Assembly: GCF_000799735.1 (NCBI RefSeq)
Contig: NZ_JUHH01000001.1
Span: 2,481,100-2,545,099, forward strand
DNA length: 64,000 nt
Direction of reading: 5' to 3'
Source: Methylotenera sp. G11
GTDB lineage: Bacteria; Pseudomonadota; Gammaproteobacteria; Burkholderiales; Methylophilaceae
A program made the position numbers and the translations under genes. The notes under the pieces were generated by a model. The model saw only the letters and a list, made by a program, of their open reading frames with translations. It did no database searches and was not told the DNA's origin. Numbering within the stretch: the stretch's first letter is position 1; each line of letters begins with the position of its first letter. Shown piece by piece: positions 18,541-27,043 of this stretch.

Positions 18541-18697
18541 AAATCCCCCTCAATCCCCCTTTTGCAAAGGGGGAGGCGGTGTATTGATGAGCTTATTGTC
18601 AATGTAATTAAAATTGCTGATTTGCAATTTGAGAAAAATCAACTCCCTTTGAATTTTAATGCTTCCCCCTTTGCAAAAGGGGGATTGAGGGGGATTT
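18541..18697. mobile_element. Palindromic C-rich element 2 (MITE-like), upstream of DUF559 gene
   Basis: Inverted units at 18541-18576 and 18662-18697 (AAATCCCCCTCAATCCCCC and its complement) flank an 85-bp AT-rich spacer whose sequence differs from that of element 1. Both arms carry CAATC/GATTG where element 1 carries CACTC/GAGTG, so pairing is preserved within each element. The right end lies 6 bp from the trmL stop. Confidence 0.75.
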
Positions 18698-18703
18698 AAA
18701 CAA

Positions 18704-19168
18704 TTAACCTCCGCCCTCAAACCCAATCTGCCGCCAGGCTTCGTACAACAGGATCGCGGCAGAATTCGATAAGTTCAGGCTGCGGCTATCTGGCAGCATA
18801 GGCAGCCTTACCCTATGTTCAGGGCTGAATTCAGCGCGTATATCTTCCGGCAGGCCGCGTGTTTCCGGGCCAAACACAAACACATCACCTTTTTCGAACT
18901 TGATATCTGCATGGCAGGTGCTGCCTTTGGTCGTGAGCGCAAACATGCGTCTGCCAGCCAATGCGGTTTTGCAGGCCTGCCAGTTTTCATGCACCTGCAG
19001 GCTGGCATATTCGTGATAATCCAGGCCTGCGCGTTTGAGCTGTTTGTCTTCCAGCGTAAAGCCCAGCGGCTTTACCAGATGCAGGTTTGCGCCGGTATTG
19101 GCGCACAGGCGGATGATGTTGCCGGTGTTGGGCGGGATTTCGGGTTCAAATAAAACGATAGTAAACAT
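18704..19168 (-). CDS. trmL: tRNA (cytidine(34)-2'-O)-methyltransferase TrmL
   Basis: SPOUT-class enzyme that 2'-O-methylates the wobble base of certain leucine tRNAs. Family motifs are all present: FEPEIPPNTGNIIRLC at the start, VFGPETRGLPE in the SAM-binding knot, and LPMLPDSRSLNLSNSAAILLYEAWRQ near the end. The frame extends 16 codons upstream, but the ATG at 19168 places the conserved MFTIVLFEPEIPPN at the N-terminus (154 residues). It follows comF by 19 bp on the same strand. Confidence 0.95.
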   Translation of the reverse strand: MFTIVLFEPEIPPNTGNIIRLCANTGANLHLVKPLGFTLEDKQLKRAGLDYHEYASLQVHENWQACKTALAGRRMFALTTKGSTCHADIKFEKGDVFVFGPETRGLPEDIRAEFSPEHRVRLPMLPDSRSLNLSNSAAILLYEAWRQIGFEGGG

Positions 19169-19187
19169 AGCGTCATGCGTCTTTAAA

Positions 19188-19865
19188 TTAGTATTGCTTC
19201 GGTAAAGTCCTTGCAATCACCCAGCATTCTACATGCGCGGCGCCTGCTTGTTTAAGGGTTTTGGCTAATTCATTCAAGCTGGCGCCGCTGGTCATTACGT
19301 CGTCCACCAGTGCGATATTCAGTCCGTGCAGGTTTTTTTCACAGTTAAATACGCCGCGTATGTTCTTAATCCTGTCTTTTAATGGCAGGCTGGCTTGCGG
19401 TGGGGTCAGCTTGCTGCGCTGACATGCCTGGTAGTCCAGTGCTGTTCTGGTTTTTTTGCTGATGACTTTCGCAATTTCCAGGGCTTGGTTAAAGCCGCGC
19501 TGTTTCAGGCGCGTGGCATGCATGGGCATGGGAATGATCAAGTCGATGGCTGACTGGGGATGCATTTTATTCACCCACAATTCCGCAAAAGTGTTGGCCA
19601 GGTGCAGAGATTCTCTGTATTTATAGTGTTGTAATAATCTATCCAGCGGATAATCGTAGGTAAGCAGTGCGTGTGTGGCGTCAAAATGCGGCGGTGCGTT
19701 CAGGCAGTTGCCGCATAACAAACCGTTCGACAGCATCGCGCACTGAGGGCAGTGCGCGCCGGTATGCCAGGGCATGTCATTCAGGCAGCCATGGCAAATG
19801 CCGATACTGCCGCCGTTGTGGCTGGCACACAAAATACAGCTTTGTTTTAACAGTAAATCGAGCAT
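19188..19865 (-). CDS. comF: ComF family phosphoribosyltransferase-like protein
   Basis: 225 residues with an N-terminal zinc-finger-like set of cysteines (CILC, CHGC, CPQC, CGNC, about residues 11-53) followed by a type-I phosphoribosyltransferase fold with the PRPP loop LVDDVMTSGASL near residue 185. ComF proteins are linked to DNA uptake and natural transformation; type IV pilus genes pilB/pilC are elsewhere in this window. It is divergent from bioB, a classic betaproteobacterial arrangement, and probably co-transcribed with trmL. Confidence 0.9.
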   Translation of the reverse strand: MLDLLLKQSCILCASHNGGSIGICHGCLNDMPWHTGAHCPQCAMLSNGLLCGNCLNAPPHFDATHALLTYDYPLDRLLQHYKYRESLHLANTFAELWVNKMHPQSAIDLIIPMPMHATRLKQRGFNQALEIAKVISKKTRTALDYQACQRSKLTPPQASLPLKDRIKNIRGVFNCEKNLHGLNIALVDDVMTSGASLNELAKTLKQAGAAHVECWVIARTLPKQY

Positions 19866-19897
19866 GGTTGCTTAAATTTTAATCTATTGTTTAAAGT

Positions 19898-19927
19898 TTG
19901 CAGGCCTTTTTGTGGACAAGGTATAAT
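19898..19927 (+). promoter_or_regulatory. Probable sigma-70 promoter of the bio operon
   Basis: TTGCAG (19898-19903) and a perfect TATAAT (19922-19927) are separated by 18 bp, with bioB starting 55 bp downstream of the -10. No BirA-type operator palindrome was recognised. Confidence 0.55.
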
Positions 19928-19982
19928 CGCGTTTATTCAATACCTGATTAAATCTAGCGCAAGCTAATCAAAGGATAACACC

Positions 19983-21014
19983 ATGCTCGAATCCGCAGCC
20001 AATTCAACCGCAGCTACCGAAGCTGTCATCAATACCGATAGCCTTAAAGCAAACCTGAATAAATCGTGTGATACCAATACAGTCAATCGCTGGAGTGTGG
20101 CTGATATTGTCGCATTATTTGAATTGCCTTTCAGCGATTTGATGTATCAGGCGCAAACCGTGCACCGCGAAAATTTTAACCCGAACGCGGTGCAGGTAAG
20201 CACCTTGCTTTCAATCAAGACCGGCGGCTGTTCGGAAGACTGCGGCTACTGCCCGCAGGCGGCGCGCTATCATACCGATGTTGAAAATGAGCCGTTGATG
20301 GCGCTGGATGATGTAGTGGCCGCGGCTAAAGAAGCCAAGGATAATGGTGCCAGCCGTTTCTGCATGGGCGCTGCCTGGCGTGGCCCTAAACAGCGCGATC
20401 TGGAGCCAGTGCTGAAAATGATTGCGGAAGTAAAAGCGCTGGGTCTGGAAACCTGCGCTACTCTGGGCATGCTGAAAGACGGGCAGGCTGAGCAGTTAAA
20501 AGAAGCTGGCTTGGACTATTACAACCATAATCTGGATACCGCGCCTGAATTTTATGGCGATGTGATTACCACTCGCACCTATCAGGACAGGCTGGATACC
20601 CTGGACCGCGTGCGTAGCCAGAACATCCACGTGTGCAGCGGCGGCATCATCGGCATGGGTGAAACCCGTGCGCAGCGTGCCGGCTTGCTGGCGCAGCTCG
20701 CCAACATGGAACAGCCGCCCGAGAGCGTGCCGATCAACTTGTTAACGCAAGTTGAAGGCACGCCTTTGCATGGTACTGAAGAACTGGACCATCTTGAATT
20801 CGTGCGCACGATTGCCGCAGCGCGGATTACCATGCCAACGAGTTATGTGCGCTTGTCTGCCGGCCGCCAAAGCATGAGCGAAGGCACGCAGGCCATGTGT
20901 TTCCTTGCCGGTGCCAACAGTATTTTTTACGGTGAAAAACTGCTTACTACCGGTAATCCGGAAGCGGATACCGACAAGAAGCTGTTTGCTAAATTGGGCA
21001 TCAACAAAGTTTAA
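19983..21014 (+). CDS. bioB: Biotin synthase
   Basis: Radical-SAM enzyme that inserts sulfur into dethiobiotin, the last step of biotin synthesis. The cluster motif is CSEDCGYC (Cys83, Cys87, Cys90). Other conserved stretches are [17 protein letters not shown] and the [2Fe-2S] site arginine region RLSAGR. The 343 residues include about 35 extra N-terminal residues before [13 protein letters not shown]; a second in-frame start is not obvious, so the ATG after the AAAGGATAA site is kept. It is first of five bio genes in order B-F-H-C-D. Confidence 0.97.
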   Translation: MLESAANSTAATEAVINTDSLKANLNKSCDTNTVNRWSVADIVALFELPFSDLMYQAQTVHRENFNPNAVQVSTLLSIKTGGCSEDCGYCPQAARYHTDVENEPLMALDDVVAAAKEAKDNGASRFCMGAAWRGPKQRDLEPVLKMIAEVKALGLETCATLGMLKDGQAEQLKEAGLDYYNHNLDTAPEFYGDVITTRTYQDRLDTLDRVRSQNIHVCSGGIIGMGETRAQRAGLLAQLANMEQPPESVPINLLTQVEGTPLHGTEELDHLEFVRTIAAARITMPTSYVRLSAGRQSMSEGTQAMCFLAGANSIFYGEKLLTTGNPEADTDKKLFAKLGINKV

Positions 21015-21034
21015 GAGGTAATTATTTATTGAGT

Positions 21035-21060
21035 GTCACTCCGTTTTACAACGGAATGAC
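21035..21060. repeat. Hairpin in the bioB-bioF spacer
   Basis: GTCACTCCGTT and AACGGAATGAC pair around a TTAC loop (one mismatch). There is no T-run, so it is unlikely to stop transcription. It resembles REP-type palindromes and may alter bioB/bioF message stability. Confidence 0.6.
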
Positions 21061-21082
21061 AGGATGAAAATTAAAGTTATCA

Positions 21083-22240
21083 ATGTTAAACAGTCTAAAA
21101 CTAGAACTTGAGCAGCGCAAAGCCAATGGCTTGCTGCGCCAGCGCCGCCTTCTGGATTCGCCGCAGGCCGAGCATATTGTCGCCAACCAGAAACCCTACC
21201 TGTCATTTTGCAGCAATGATTACCTGGGGCTGGCGAACCGCCCTGAATTGATTGCGGTAATGCAGAAGGCAGCGGGTGATTCCGGTGTCGGCAGCGGAGC
21301 TTCCAATCTGATTACCGGGCACCACCGTTATCATGATACGCTGGAAAAACAGCTGGCCAGTTTTGTAGAGATGCCGGCGGCTTTGCTGTTTTCCACCGGC
21401 TACATGGCGAACATCGGCGTGCTGGGTGCCCTGACAGGACGTGGCGATGCCATATTTGCCGATAAACTGAACCATGCCTGCCTGAATGACGGCGGCTATT
21501 TTTCCTACGCGGATTTTCACCGTTACCCGCATAACGATGTGGCCGCACTGGAAAAACTGCTTAAAGCCAGCACCGCTAAACACAAGCTGATTGCGGCCGA
21601 TGCGGTATTCAGCATGGATGGCGACATTGCGCCCATTCCTGAATATCTGGCGCTGTGCGAAAAATATGATGCCTACCTGTATCTGGATGACGCACATGGC
21701 TTTGGTGTGCTGGGTGCGCATGGGCAGGGCAGCCTGAACCACTTCAATATCAAGTCGCCGCGCATTATTGTCATGGCGACATTAGGCAAGGCTGCCGGGG
21801 TGGCCGGTGCGTTTGTTGCCGGTGAGCAGGTGGTGATTGATTACCTGATACAGAAAGCCAAGAGCTATGTGTATTCAACACCTGCACCACCGGCGCTGTC
21901 GGCAACGCTGTCAGCTTCAGTACACTTGATTGAGCAGGGCGATGACCTGCGTGCCAACCTGTTTGCCTTGATTGCATACCTGAAAGCAAACCTGAAGCTT
22001 AAAAAATGGAAGCTGCTGGAATCAGACACCGCGATTCAGCCACTGGTCATCGGCGGCAATGAGGAGTCGCTGGCTGTCAGCGAGTACCTGCAGGCGCAGG
22101 GTATCCTGGTGCCGGCGATACGTCCGCCTACCGTGCCGGCCGGTACGGCAAGGCTGCGGATTTCATTATCGGCCGCCCATACCCTGGATGACGTTAAACA
22201 GCTGGTTGCGGCCATTCATCAGGCAGAAAGCGTATTATGA
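21083..22240 (+). CDS. bioF: 8-amino-7-oxononanoate synthase
   Basis: PLP enzyme that joins pimeloyl-thioester with alanine. The 385 residues match the alpha-oxoamine synthase family: FCSNDYLGLANRPEL, GSGASNLITGHHRYHDTLE, DAVFSMDGDIAPI, YLDDAHGFGVLG, and the PLP lysine in MATLGKAAGVAGAF. It starts 68 bp after bioB and overlaps bioH by four bases (ATGA), indicating coupled translation. Confidence 0.97.
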   Translation: MLNSLKLELEQRKANGLLRQRRLLDSPQAEHIVANQKPYLSFCSNDYLGLANRPELIAVMQKAAGDSGVGSGASNLITGHHRYHDTLEKQLASFVEMPAALLFSTGYMANIGVLGALTGRGDAIFADKLNHACLNDGGYFSYADFHRYPHNDVAALEKLLKASTAKHKLIAADAVFSMDGDIAPIPEYLALCEKYDAYLYLDDAHGFGVLGAHGQGSLNHFNIKSPRIIVMATLGKAAGVAGAFVAGEQVVIDYLIQKAKSYVYSTPAPPALSATLSASVHLIEQGDDLRANLFALIAYLKANLKLKKWKLLESDTAIQPLVIGGNEESLAVSEYLQAQGILVPAIRPPTVPAGTARLRISLSAAHTLDDVKQLVAAIHQAESVL

Positions 22241-23052
22241 GCGTCACTCCCAATCATGTGCATATAGAAACCATAGGCGCCGGGCCCAATCTGGTGATGA
22301 TTCACGGCTGGGGCATGAGTGGCGCGGTATGGCAGCCCCTGGTGAAGAAGCTCAGCAGGTTATTCACTTTGCACCTGGTTGATTTGCCCGGCATGGGCTT
22401 CAGCCGGCCAATTGAGCCGTTCCATCTGCATGCCGTCGCTGAAAAGGTGGCCGAGACGCTGCCGGCCGATGCTGATGTACTGGGCTGGTCACTGGGCGGG
22501 CAGGTAGCGATGCGCATCGCCCTGGACTATCCTGACCTGGTACGCAGGCTGGTGCTGGTGGGCGCGACGCCATGTTTCGTGAACAAAAGTTTTGATGCGG
22601 ACAGCGCCGAGTACCACACGACCTGGGAAGCTGGCATAGACCCGGAAGTGTTCAGCAACTTTGCGGACAGCGTGAATGAAGACTACCACAAGACCATGAC
22701 GCAGTTCCTGACCTTGCAGTGCATGGGCGCCAGCGATGCGCGCAGCACCGTGAAAATGCTGCGCAACAAATTCGCTGAACGTCCTGCGCCTTCATCGCAG
22801 GTTTTATTCCGGGCGCTGGATATATTGCTGGACACGGATCTGCGCGCCGAAGTCGGGCTGTTGCGAAAACCAACTTTGCTGATTCACGGTGATCGCGACA
22901 CCTTGGCACCGGTGCAGGCCGCGCACTGGATGATGAAAACTTTACCGTTTGGTTTTTTACGTGTCATGGCGGGTGCCTCACATGCCCCGTTTTTATCGCA
23001 TCAGGAGCATTTTATTGATGCTGTGGTGCAGTTTTTAGAGCCGCAGGCATAG
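22237..23052 (+). CDS. bioH: Pimeloyl-ACP methyl ester carboxylesterase BioH
   Basis: Alpha/beta hydrolase that removes the methyl ester from pimeloyl-ACP to end the BioC-BioH route to pimelate. The oxyanion-side HGWGMSG (about residues 20-26), the nucleophile elbow GWSLGGQ, the acid in GDRDTLAP and the histidine in ASHAPF complete the triad. The 271 residues agree with BioH. Its place between bioF and bioC makes the assignment firm. Confidence 0.93.
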   Translation: MSVTPNHVHIETIGAGPNLVMIHGWGMSGAVWQPLVKKLSRLFTLHLVDLPGMGFSRPIEPFHLHAVAEKVAETLPADADVLGWSLGGQVAMRIALDYPDLVRRLVLVGATPCFVNKSFDADSAEYHTTWEAGIDPEVFSNFADSVNEDYHKTMTQFLTLQCMGASDARSTVKMLRNKFAERPAPSSQVLFRALDILLDTDLRAEVGLLRKPTLLIHGDRDTLAPVQAAHWMMKTLPFGFLRVMAGASHAPFLSHQEHFIDAVVQFLEPQA

Positions 23053-23957
23053 TGATGATAGACCATTACCATATTGATAAAGCACGCGCGCGCCGCTCTT
23101 TTGGCCGCGCCGCAGAAACCTACGATGCCGCGGCCATTTTGCAAAAGCTGGTGCGCGAAGAAATGCTGAGCCGTCTGGATTTGGTGAAGCTGGAACCGCA
23201 GGTCATTCTGGATGCCGGTTGCGGCACCGGCCTTGCCAGCCATGCGTTACAGAAGCGCTATGCGAAATCGCAAGTGGTATCGCTGGATTTTGCCTACCCC
23301 ATGCTGCAGAAAACACGCGCGACACGTACCCAGGCTGGTCTTGCTTCCCAGCTGAAATCCTTGTTCGGCGGTGCAAAGCAGAACTTGTTATGTGCCGATA
23401 TCGAATCTTTGCCCCTGGCCAGCGACAGCACAGGGCTGGTTTGGTCTAACCTTGCGATTCAGTGGTGCAATGACCTGGACGCCGCACTGACAGAATTCCA
23501 TCGCGTATTGCAGCCTGAAAGCCTGTTGATGTTCAGCACCTTCGGCCCGGATACTTTGCGTGAACTCAGAACCGCAACCGATGAAGCCAGCGGTAATAAT
23601 TATACCAGCGTGAGCCGGTTTATTGACATGCATGACATTGGCGATGCCTTGGTGCGGGCAGGTTTCAGTGCCCCGGTGCTGGATGTGGAGCGCTTTACGC
23701 TGACGTATGACGACGTGAAAAGCGTGATGCGCGACCTGAAAAGCATAGGTGCACACAATGCAACCGATGGCCGCGCCCGCGGCCTGATGGGCAAAGCCTA
23801 CTTTGCCAGGCTGGAGCAATGCTACGAGCAGTTCAGGCAAGACGGTAAACTGCCAGCCACCTTTGAGGTGGTCTACGCCCATGCCTGGCGCGGCAAAGAC
23901 AAGCCGGTGCTGGAAAACGGCATGGCGCCGATCAGCTTCAAACCCAGAAACAAATAA
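23052..23957 (+). CDS. bioC: Malonyl-ACP O-methyltransferase BioC
   Basis: Methylates malonyl-ACP so that the fatty acid machinery builds the pimelate chain. SAM-binding motif I is LDAGCGTGLAS (about residues 54-64), then VVSLDFAYPML and LVWSNLAIQWCNDLDAAL. It opens with the family's KARARRSFGRAAETYDAAAILQ. The GTG at 23052 overlaps the bioH stop; the ATG three bases on is an equally good start. Length 301 residues. Confidence 0.94.
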   Translation: MMIDHYHIDKARARRSFGRAAETYDAAAILQKLVREEMLSRLDLVKLEPQVILDAGCGTGLASHALQKRYAKSQVVSLDFAYPMLQKTRATRTQAGLASQLKSLFGGAKQNLLCADIESLPLASDSTGLVWSNLAIQWCNDLDAALTEFHRVLQPESLLMFSTFGPDTLRELRTATDEASGNNYTSVSRFIDMHDIGDALVRAGFSAPVLDVERFTLTYDDVKSVMRDLKSIGAHNATDGRARGLMGKAYFARLEQCYEQFRQDGKLPATFEVVYAHAWRGKDKPVLENGMAPISFKPRNK

Positions 23958-23964
23958 TCCTAAA

Positions 23965-24627
23965 ATGCAGCAAGCCTATTTTGTCACCGGCACCGACACC
24001 AATGTAGGCAAAACCTATATTTCCCAGGCTTTGATCCGGCATTTTGTGCATGCCGGCAATAAGACGGCAGGCATGAAGCCGATTGCTTCCGGCTGCGAAA
24101 TCAGCCGGCACGGCATCTGGCAGGGGCAGCTGGTGAACGAAGATGCGCTGGCTTTGTATGAAGCTGGCAATGTAAAACCAGCCCTTGACCTGATGAATCC
24201 ATACCGCTTTTCTCCTGCGATTGCACCGCATATTGCAGCGCAGCAAGCCGGGGTGCAGATCGATATTGATGTCATCAGCAGCGCTTACCGGCAGTTGGCA
24301 GCAATCGCGGATGTGGTGGTGGTGGAAGGTGCGGGTGGTTTTTTTGTTCCGCTGAATGATTCGGAAACCATCGCAGATTTGGCGGTTAAACTCAATTTGC
24401 CGCTTGTGTTGGTAGTGGGCATGCGTTTAGGCTGCATCAACCACGCACTGCTGACGGTTGAAGCGATCAAGGCGCGAGGATTGAAACTGGCAGGGTGGGT
24501 GGCTAATCATATAGACCCGGAGATGCCGATGTTTGAAGAAAATTTAGCTAGTTTGCAGCAGAGGATTGATGCACCGTGTTTGAGTGTGGTGAGTTGGCAG
24601 GGCGATGCTAAGGATTTTAATTTTTAA
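23965..24627 (+). CDS. bioD: Dethiobiotin synthetase
   Basis: ATP-dependent ring closure of 7,8-diaminononanoate to dethiobiotin. The P-loop is VTGTDTNVGKTYIS at the N-terminus, followed by GMKPIASGCE, NPYRFSPAIAPHIAA and VVEGAGGFFVPL. The frame is open upstream into bioC, but the ATG at 23965 gives the family's N-terminus and 220 residues. bioA, which supplies its substrate, is absent from this cluster. Confidence 0.95.
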   Translation: MQQAYFVTGTDTNVGKTYISQALIRHFVHAGNKTAGMKPIASGCEISRHGIWQGQLVNEDALALYEAGNVKPALDLMNPYRFSPAIAPHIAAQQAGVQIDIDVISSAYRQLAAIADVVVVEGAGGFFVPLNDSETIADLAVKLNLPLVLVVGMRLGCINHALLTVEAIKARGLKLAGWVANHIDPEMPMFEENLASLQQRIDAPCLSVVSWQGDAKDFNF

Positions 24628-24672
24628 CTTTTTATATAAGCATCTTTCCAGAGAGTCTTTATTACTCACGAG

Positions 24673-24710
24673 CCTCCCCCTTTTACAAAGGGGGATTGAG
24701 GGGGATTTTT
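24673..24710. repeat. Solo C-rich palindromic unit
   Basis: CCTCCCCCTTTTACAAAGGGGG followed by ATTGAGGGGGATTTTT is one arm of the same unit that occurs in pairs around the DUF559 gene (the GATTGAG variant). It lies between bioD and mosaic element copy B. No partner arm lies within 300 bp. Confidence 0.75.
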
Positions 24711-24722
24711 CAGTTTAACCTC

Positions 24723-24990
24723 GTCGGTCTCGCCCGACAGTCGAGTTTCTTTCTTTTGCTTAGCCAAAAGAAAGAAACCAAAGAAAAGGCTACCCTCTAC
24801 CGCTCTTTCTTGCGTTGCTCACCTTAATGGGCGGCAATCGGAGACCGCAATGGTCTTCCCCAACATCACGAATTGCTAAAACAATTGTTCTGTTGTGAAA
24901 ACTCGCCCAATCAATACATTTGGGCTCAAACAGCCGATTGCCGAAATCTCCCATTAAGCCTGCGCTACTCAGCGCGGTAGAATGGGTCAA
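24723..24990 (+). repeat. Mosaic element, copy B (short 5' module, type-1 3' module)
   Basis: It starts GTCGGTCTCGCCCGACAG, then forms a perfect 14-bp hairpin (GTTTCTTTCTTTTG / CAAAAGAAAGAAAC with a 6-base loop). The 3' part contains the inverted arms CTTAATGGG...CCCATTAAG and ends CTGCGCTACTCAGCGCGG as in copy A. It occupies the first part of the 790-bp gene-free gap 24628-25417; 24991-25090 shows nothing recognisable. Confidence 0.8.
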
Positions 24991-25090
24991 GGTTAGCGCA
25001 ACCATTTCTGCGTTAAATAATTTTTATGTAATTTGTTGCTAAATATATAGGTTTTTTAATAACCAAACTCACATGATACAGATGGAATCC

Positions 25091-25396
25091 ACTGCTGACG
25101 CGCCTCAATTTTGAATGAGTCTTGAGAGTTTTCGGCAGGCGGCTGTTTGAGCCAGCACTTGGCTTCCCCGTGGAATATATGTGCTAAAGCACATTATGCA
25201 CATGTGAAGTGTAAGCGCGTTTCCGGCTGCCGCTCAAGATTGGTTCAAAATTGAGGATGAAGCGGCAGGTGGTAGCCTTCTTTTTGGATACTTTTGGCGC
25301 CAAGGTCGCGACGAAGGAGCGGGTACTTGGCGGACATGCCCTGAACGGGTATGGCTACGCAAGAAAAAGTAGCTCGCCAGCCGGGCGAGACCGGCA
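25091..25396 (-). repeat. Mosaic element, copy D (long 5' module, type-2 3' module), inverted relative to B
   Basis: Read on the minus strand it starts CCGGTCTCGCCCGGCTGGCGAG, has the long insert GGGCATGTCCGCCAAGTACC as in copy A, then the type-2 stem: 25233-25256 pairs with 25103-25126 at 21 of 24 positions. Copies B and D face each other across about 100 bp between bioD and the bepA-like gene. Confidence 0.8.
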
Positions 25397-25417
25397 ACTA
25401 ACTTAGAAAAGTTAAGC

Positions 25418-26983
25418 TTACTGCGCCAACTCAGCCGATTCCACCACGACTTTATACAGTCCGACTTCTTTGGCATTGTTCACCCGTGCGCCAACCGCCA
25501 CCTGGTTACGCTTGCCTGCCGCTACGCCGTTGATGGTCAACAGTCCGCTTTGCCCTACTGCCCGGCCGGTGTTGGCATCATATTTGACCATTCTCACGAC
25601 TACACGGTTAATTGCTACCGGCGTGCCGTTCTGCACCACTGCAAATAAATTACCGGCATTGTCAGCTTGCGCTGCGGATTGTATATATTTAGCCGGATTA
25701 CGCGGCAGGTCTATTTTAACGGCGCGTGCGATGGCGTCTTTGCCTATGTCGGAATTGGAACCGGCGGCCACCTGGTAATGCTGCAATGCGCCATTGATGT
25801 CACCACGCTCTTCGGCGAGCTGCCCCAGCATGGCATGCCCGGGTGCTGTCGGCAGCAGTTCATTGGCACGCTTCAGGAATGGTTCGGCTTCGGCTTTCTT
25901 GCCCATGTTGAACAGTGCAATGCCGCTTTGAATGTGCGGTTTGAAATAGTCGGGCTGCATCTTGATGGCTTTGTCGTAAAACGCCAGGGCTTCCTGCGGT
26001 TTTTTCTGGGTCAGGGCAATGTCGCCCAGCAGTTCCTGAAAGCGCGCTTCGCGCGGTTCAATGGCAATCGCCTGGTTGGCCAGTGTCCTGGCTTTGTCGA
26101 TATTTTTTTCATTGAGTGCTTTCACCGCTTCGTCATAGGCTTTGTAGGCGCCTTGCGTGGCCCTGAGCTTTGCAGTTTTCTGCGCATAGATGTCCTTGCC
26201 CAGTTCGCCGCCGGCACCTATCTGTGCCAGCGTGGCTTTGTTGGCGGCTACCCGGTCAGGTGAAGGCGGGTGGCTAGCGAACAGGCCCTCGATGAAATTG
26301 CTCTTTCTGCCTTCGCTCAATCGCACGAAGGTTTCCTGCAAGGTGACTGCGGCGGCAGGGTTGTAACCGGCCTTTTTCATATACTGCATGCCGTAAAGGT
26401 CAGACTCGCTTTCGGCATCACGGCCGTACTTGCTGCTGATGAGCTGGCCGCCGACCTGTGCGCCGCCTACGATCAGGTTTGCGAAGTCGGTATTCTGCGC
26501 ACCGATGCCGACGGCAATCATAGCGCCTTGCATGAGCATGCCGCGTTCCATGCCTTTTGCGCCATGGCGGGCTGCAGCATGCACCATTTCATGACCCATG
26601 ACCGCTGCCAGCTCGGCTTCGCTGTTCAGTTCGTACAGCAGGCCGCGATTAAAGGCGATTTTGCCGCCCGGCATGGCCCATGCATTGGGCACGGAGTCGT
26701 TAATGATCTTGTATTCATAAGGCAGTTTACGGTCAGAAACGGCAGCCAGTTTATCGCCTACACTTTGCACATAGGCCGTCAGTTCAGGGTCCAGCACATA
26801 GTCGCCACCCTGCGATTGACGGGTAGGGGAATAGTTCTGGGTGCCGAGCGCGATTTCCTGCGATTCTGACACCAGCTGGAACTCATGTTTCTTGGTAACC
26901 GGATTGACGCCGCAGTTGCTGACCGTGAGTGTCAGGGCCAGTAGCGATAAAGTCGATATATAGTGTGGCAGCTTGCGTTTCAT
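25418..26983 (-). CDS. bepA: M48 family metalloprotease lipoprotein with TPR region (BepA-like)
   Basis: 521 residues: a lipoprotein signal with lipobox TVSNC (acylated Cys24), an M48 zinc protease domain with HEMVH (131-135) and third ligand in ESDLYGMQYMKKAGY, then a tetratricopeptide-rich half (about 290-440) and an Ig-like C-terminal stretch. E. coli BepA is a periplasmic protease/chaperone that promotes LptD maturation and degrades stalled LptD. The C-terminal extension after the TPR array is longer than in BepA, so paralogy with other M48-TPR lipoproteins (LoiP-like) remains possible. No neighbour on this strand downstream; the repeat block follows. Confidence 0.85.
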   Translation of the reverse strand: MKRKLPHYISTLSLLALTLTVSNCGVNPVTKKHEFQLVSESQEIALGTQNYSPTRQSQGGDYVLDPELTAYVQSVGDKLAAVSDRKLPYEYKIINDSVPNAWAMPGGKIAFNRGLLYELNSEAELAAVMGHEMVHAAARHGAKGMERGMLMQGAMIAVGIGAQNTDFANLIVGGAQVGGQLISSKYGRDAESESDLYGMQYMKKAGYNPAAAVTLQETFVRLSEGRKSNFIEGLFASHPPSPDRVAANKATLAQIGAGGELGKDIYAQKTAKLRATQGAYKAYDEAVKALNEKNIDKARTLANQAIAIEPREARFQELLGDIALTQKKPQEALAFYDKAIKMQPDYFKPHIQSGIALFNMGKKAEAEPFLKRANELLPTAPGHAMLGQLAEERGDINGALQHYQVAAGSNSDIGKDAIARAVKIDLPRNPAKYIQSAAQADNAGNLFAVVQNGTPVAINRVVVRMVKYDANTGRAVGQSGLLTINGVAAGKRNQVAVGARVNNAKEVGLYKVVVESAELAQ

Positions 26984-27043
26984 GATGGCTAACTCGTCAT
27001 TTCTTTTAAAAGTAGCGTAGATAAAGTCCGGATCATCGGTGGG

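Noticed and set aside
19866..19982. BirA operator in front of bioB
   Set aside because: No TTGTAAACC-N-GGTTTACAA-like inverted pair could be found; only a plain sigma-70-like promoter.
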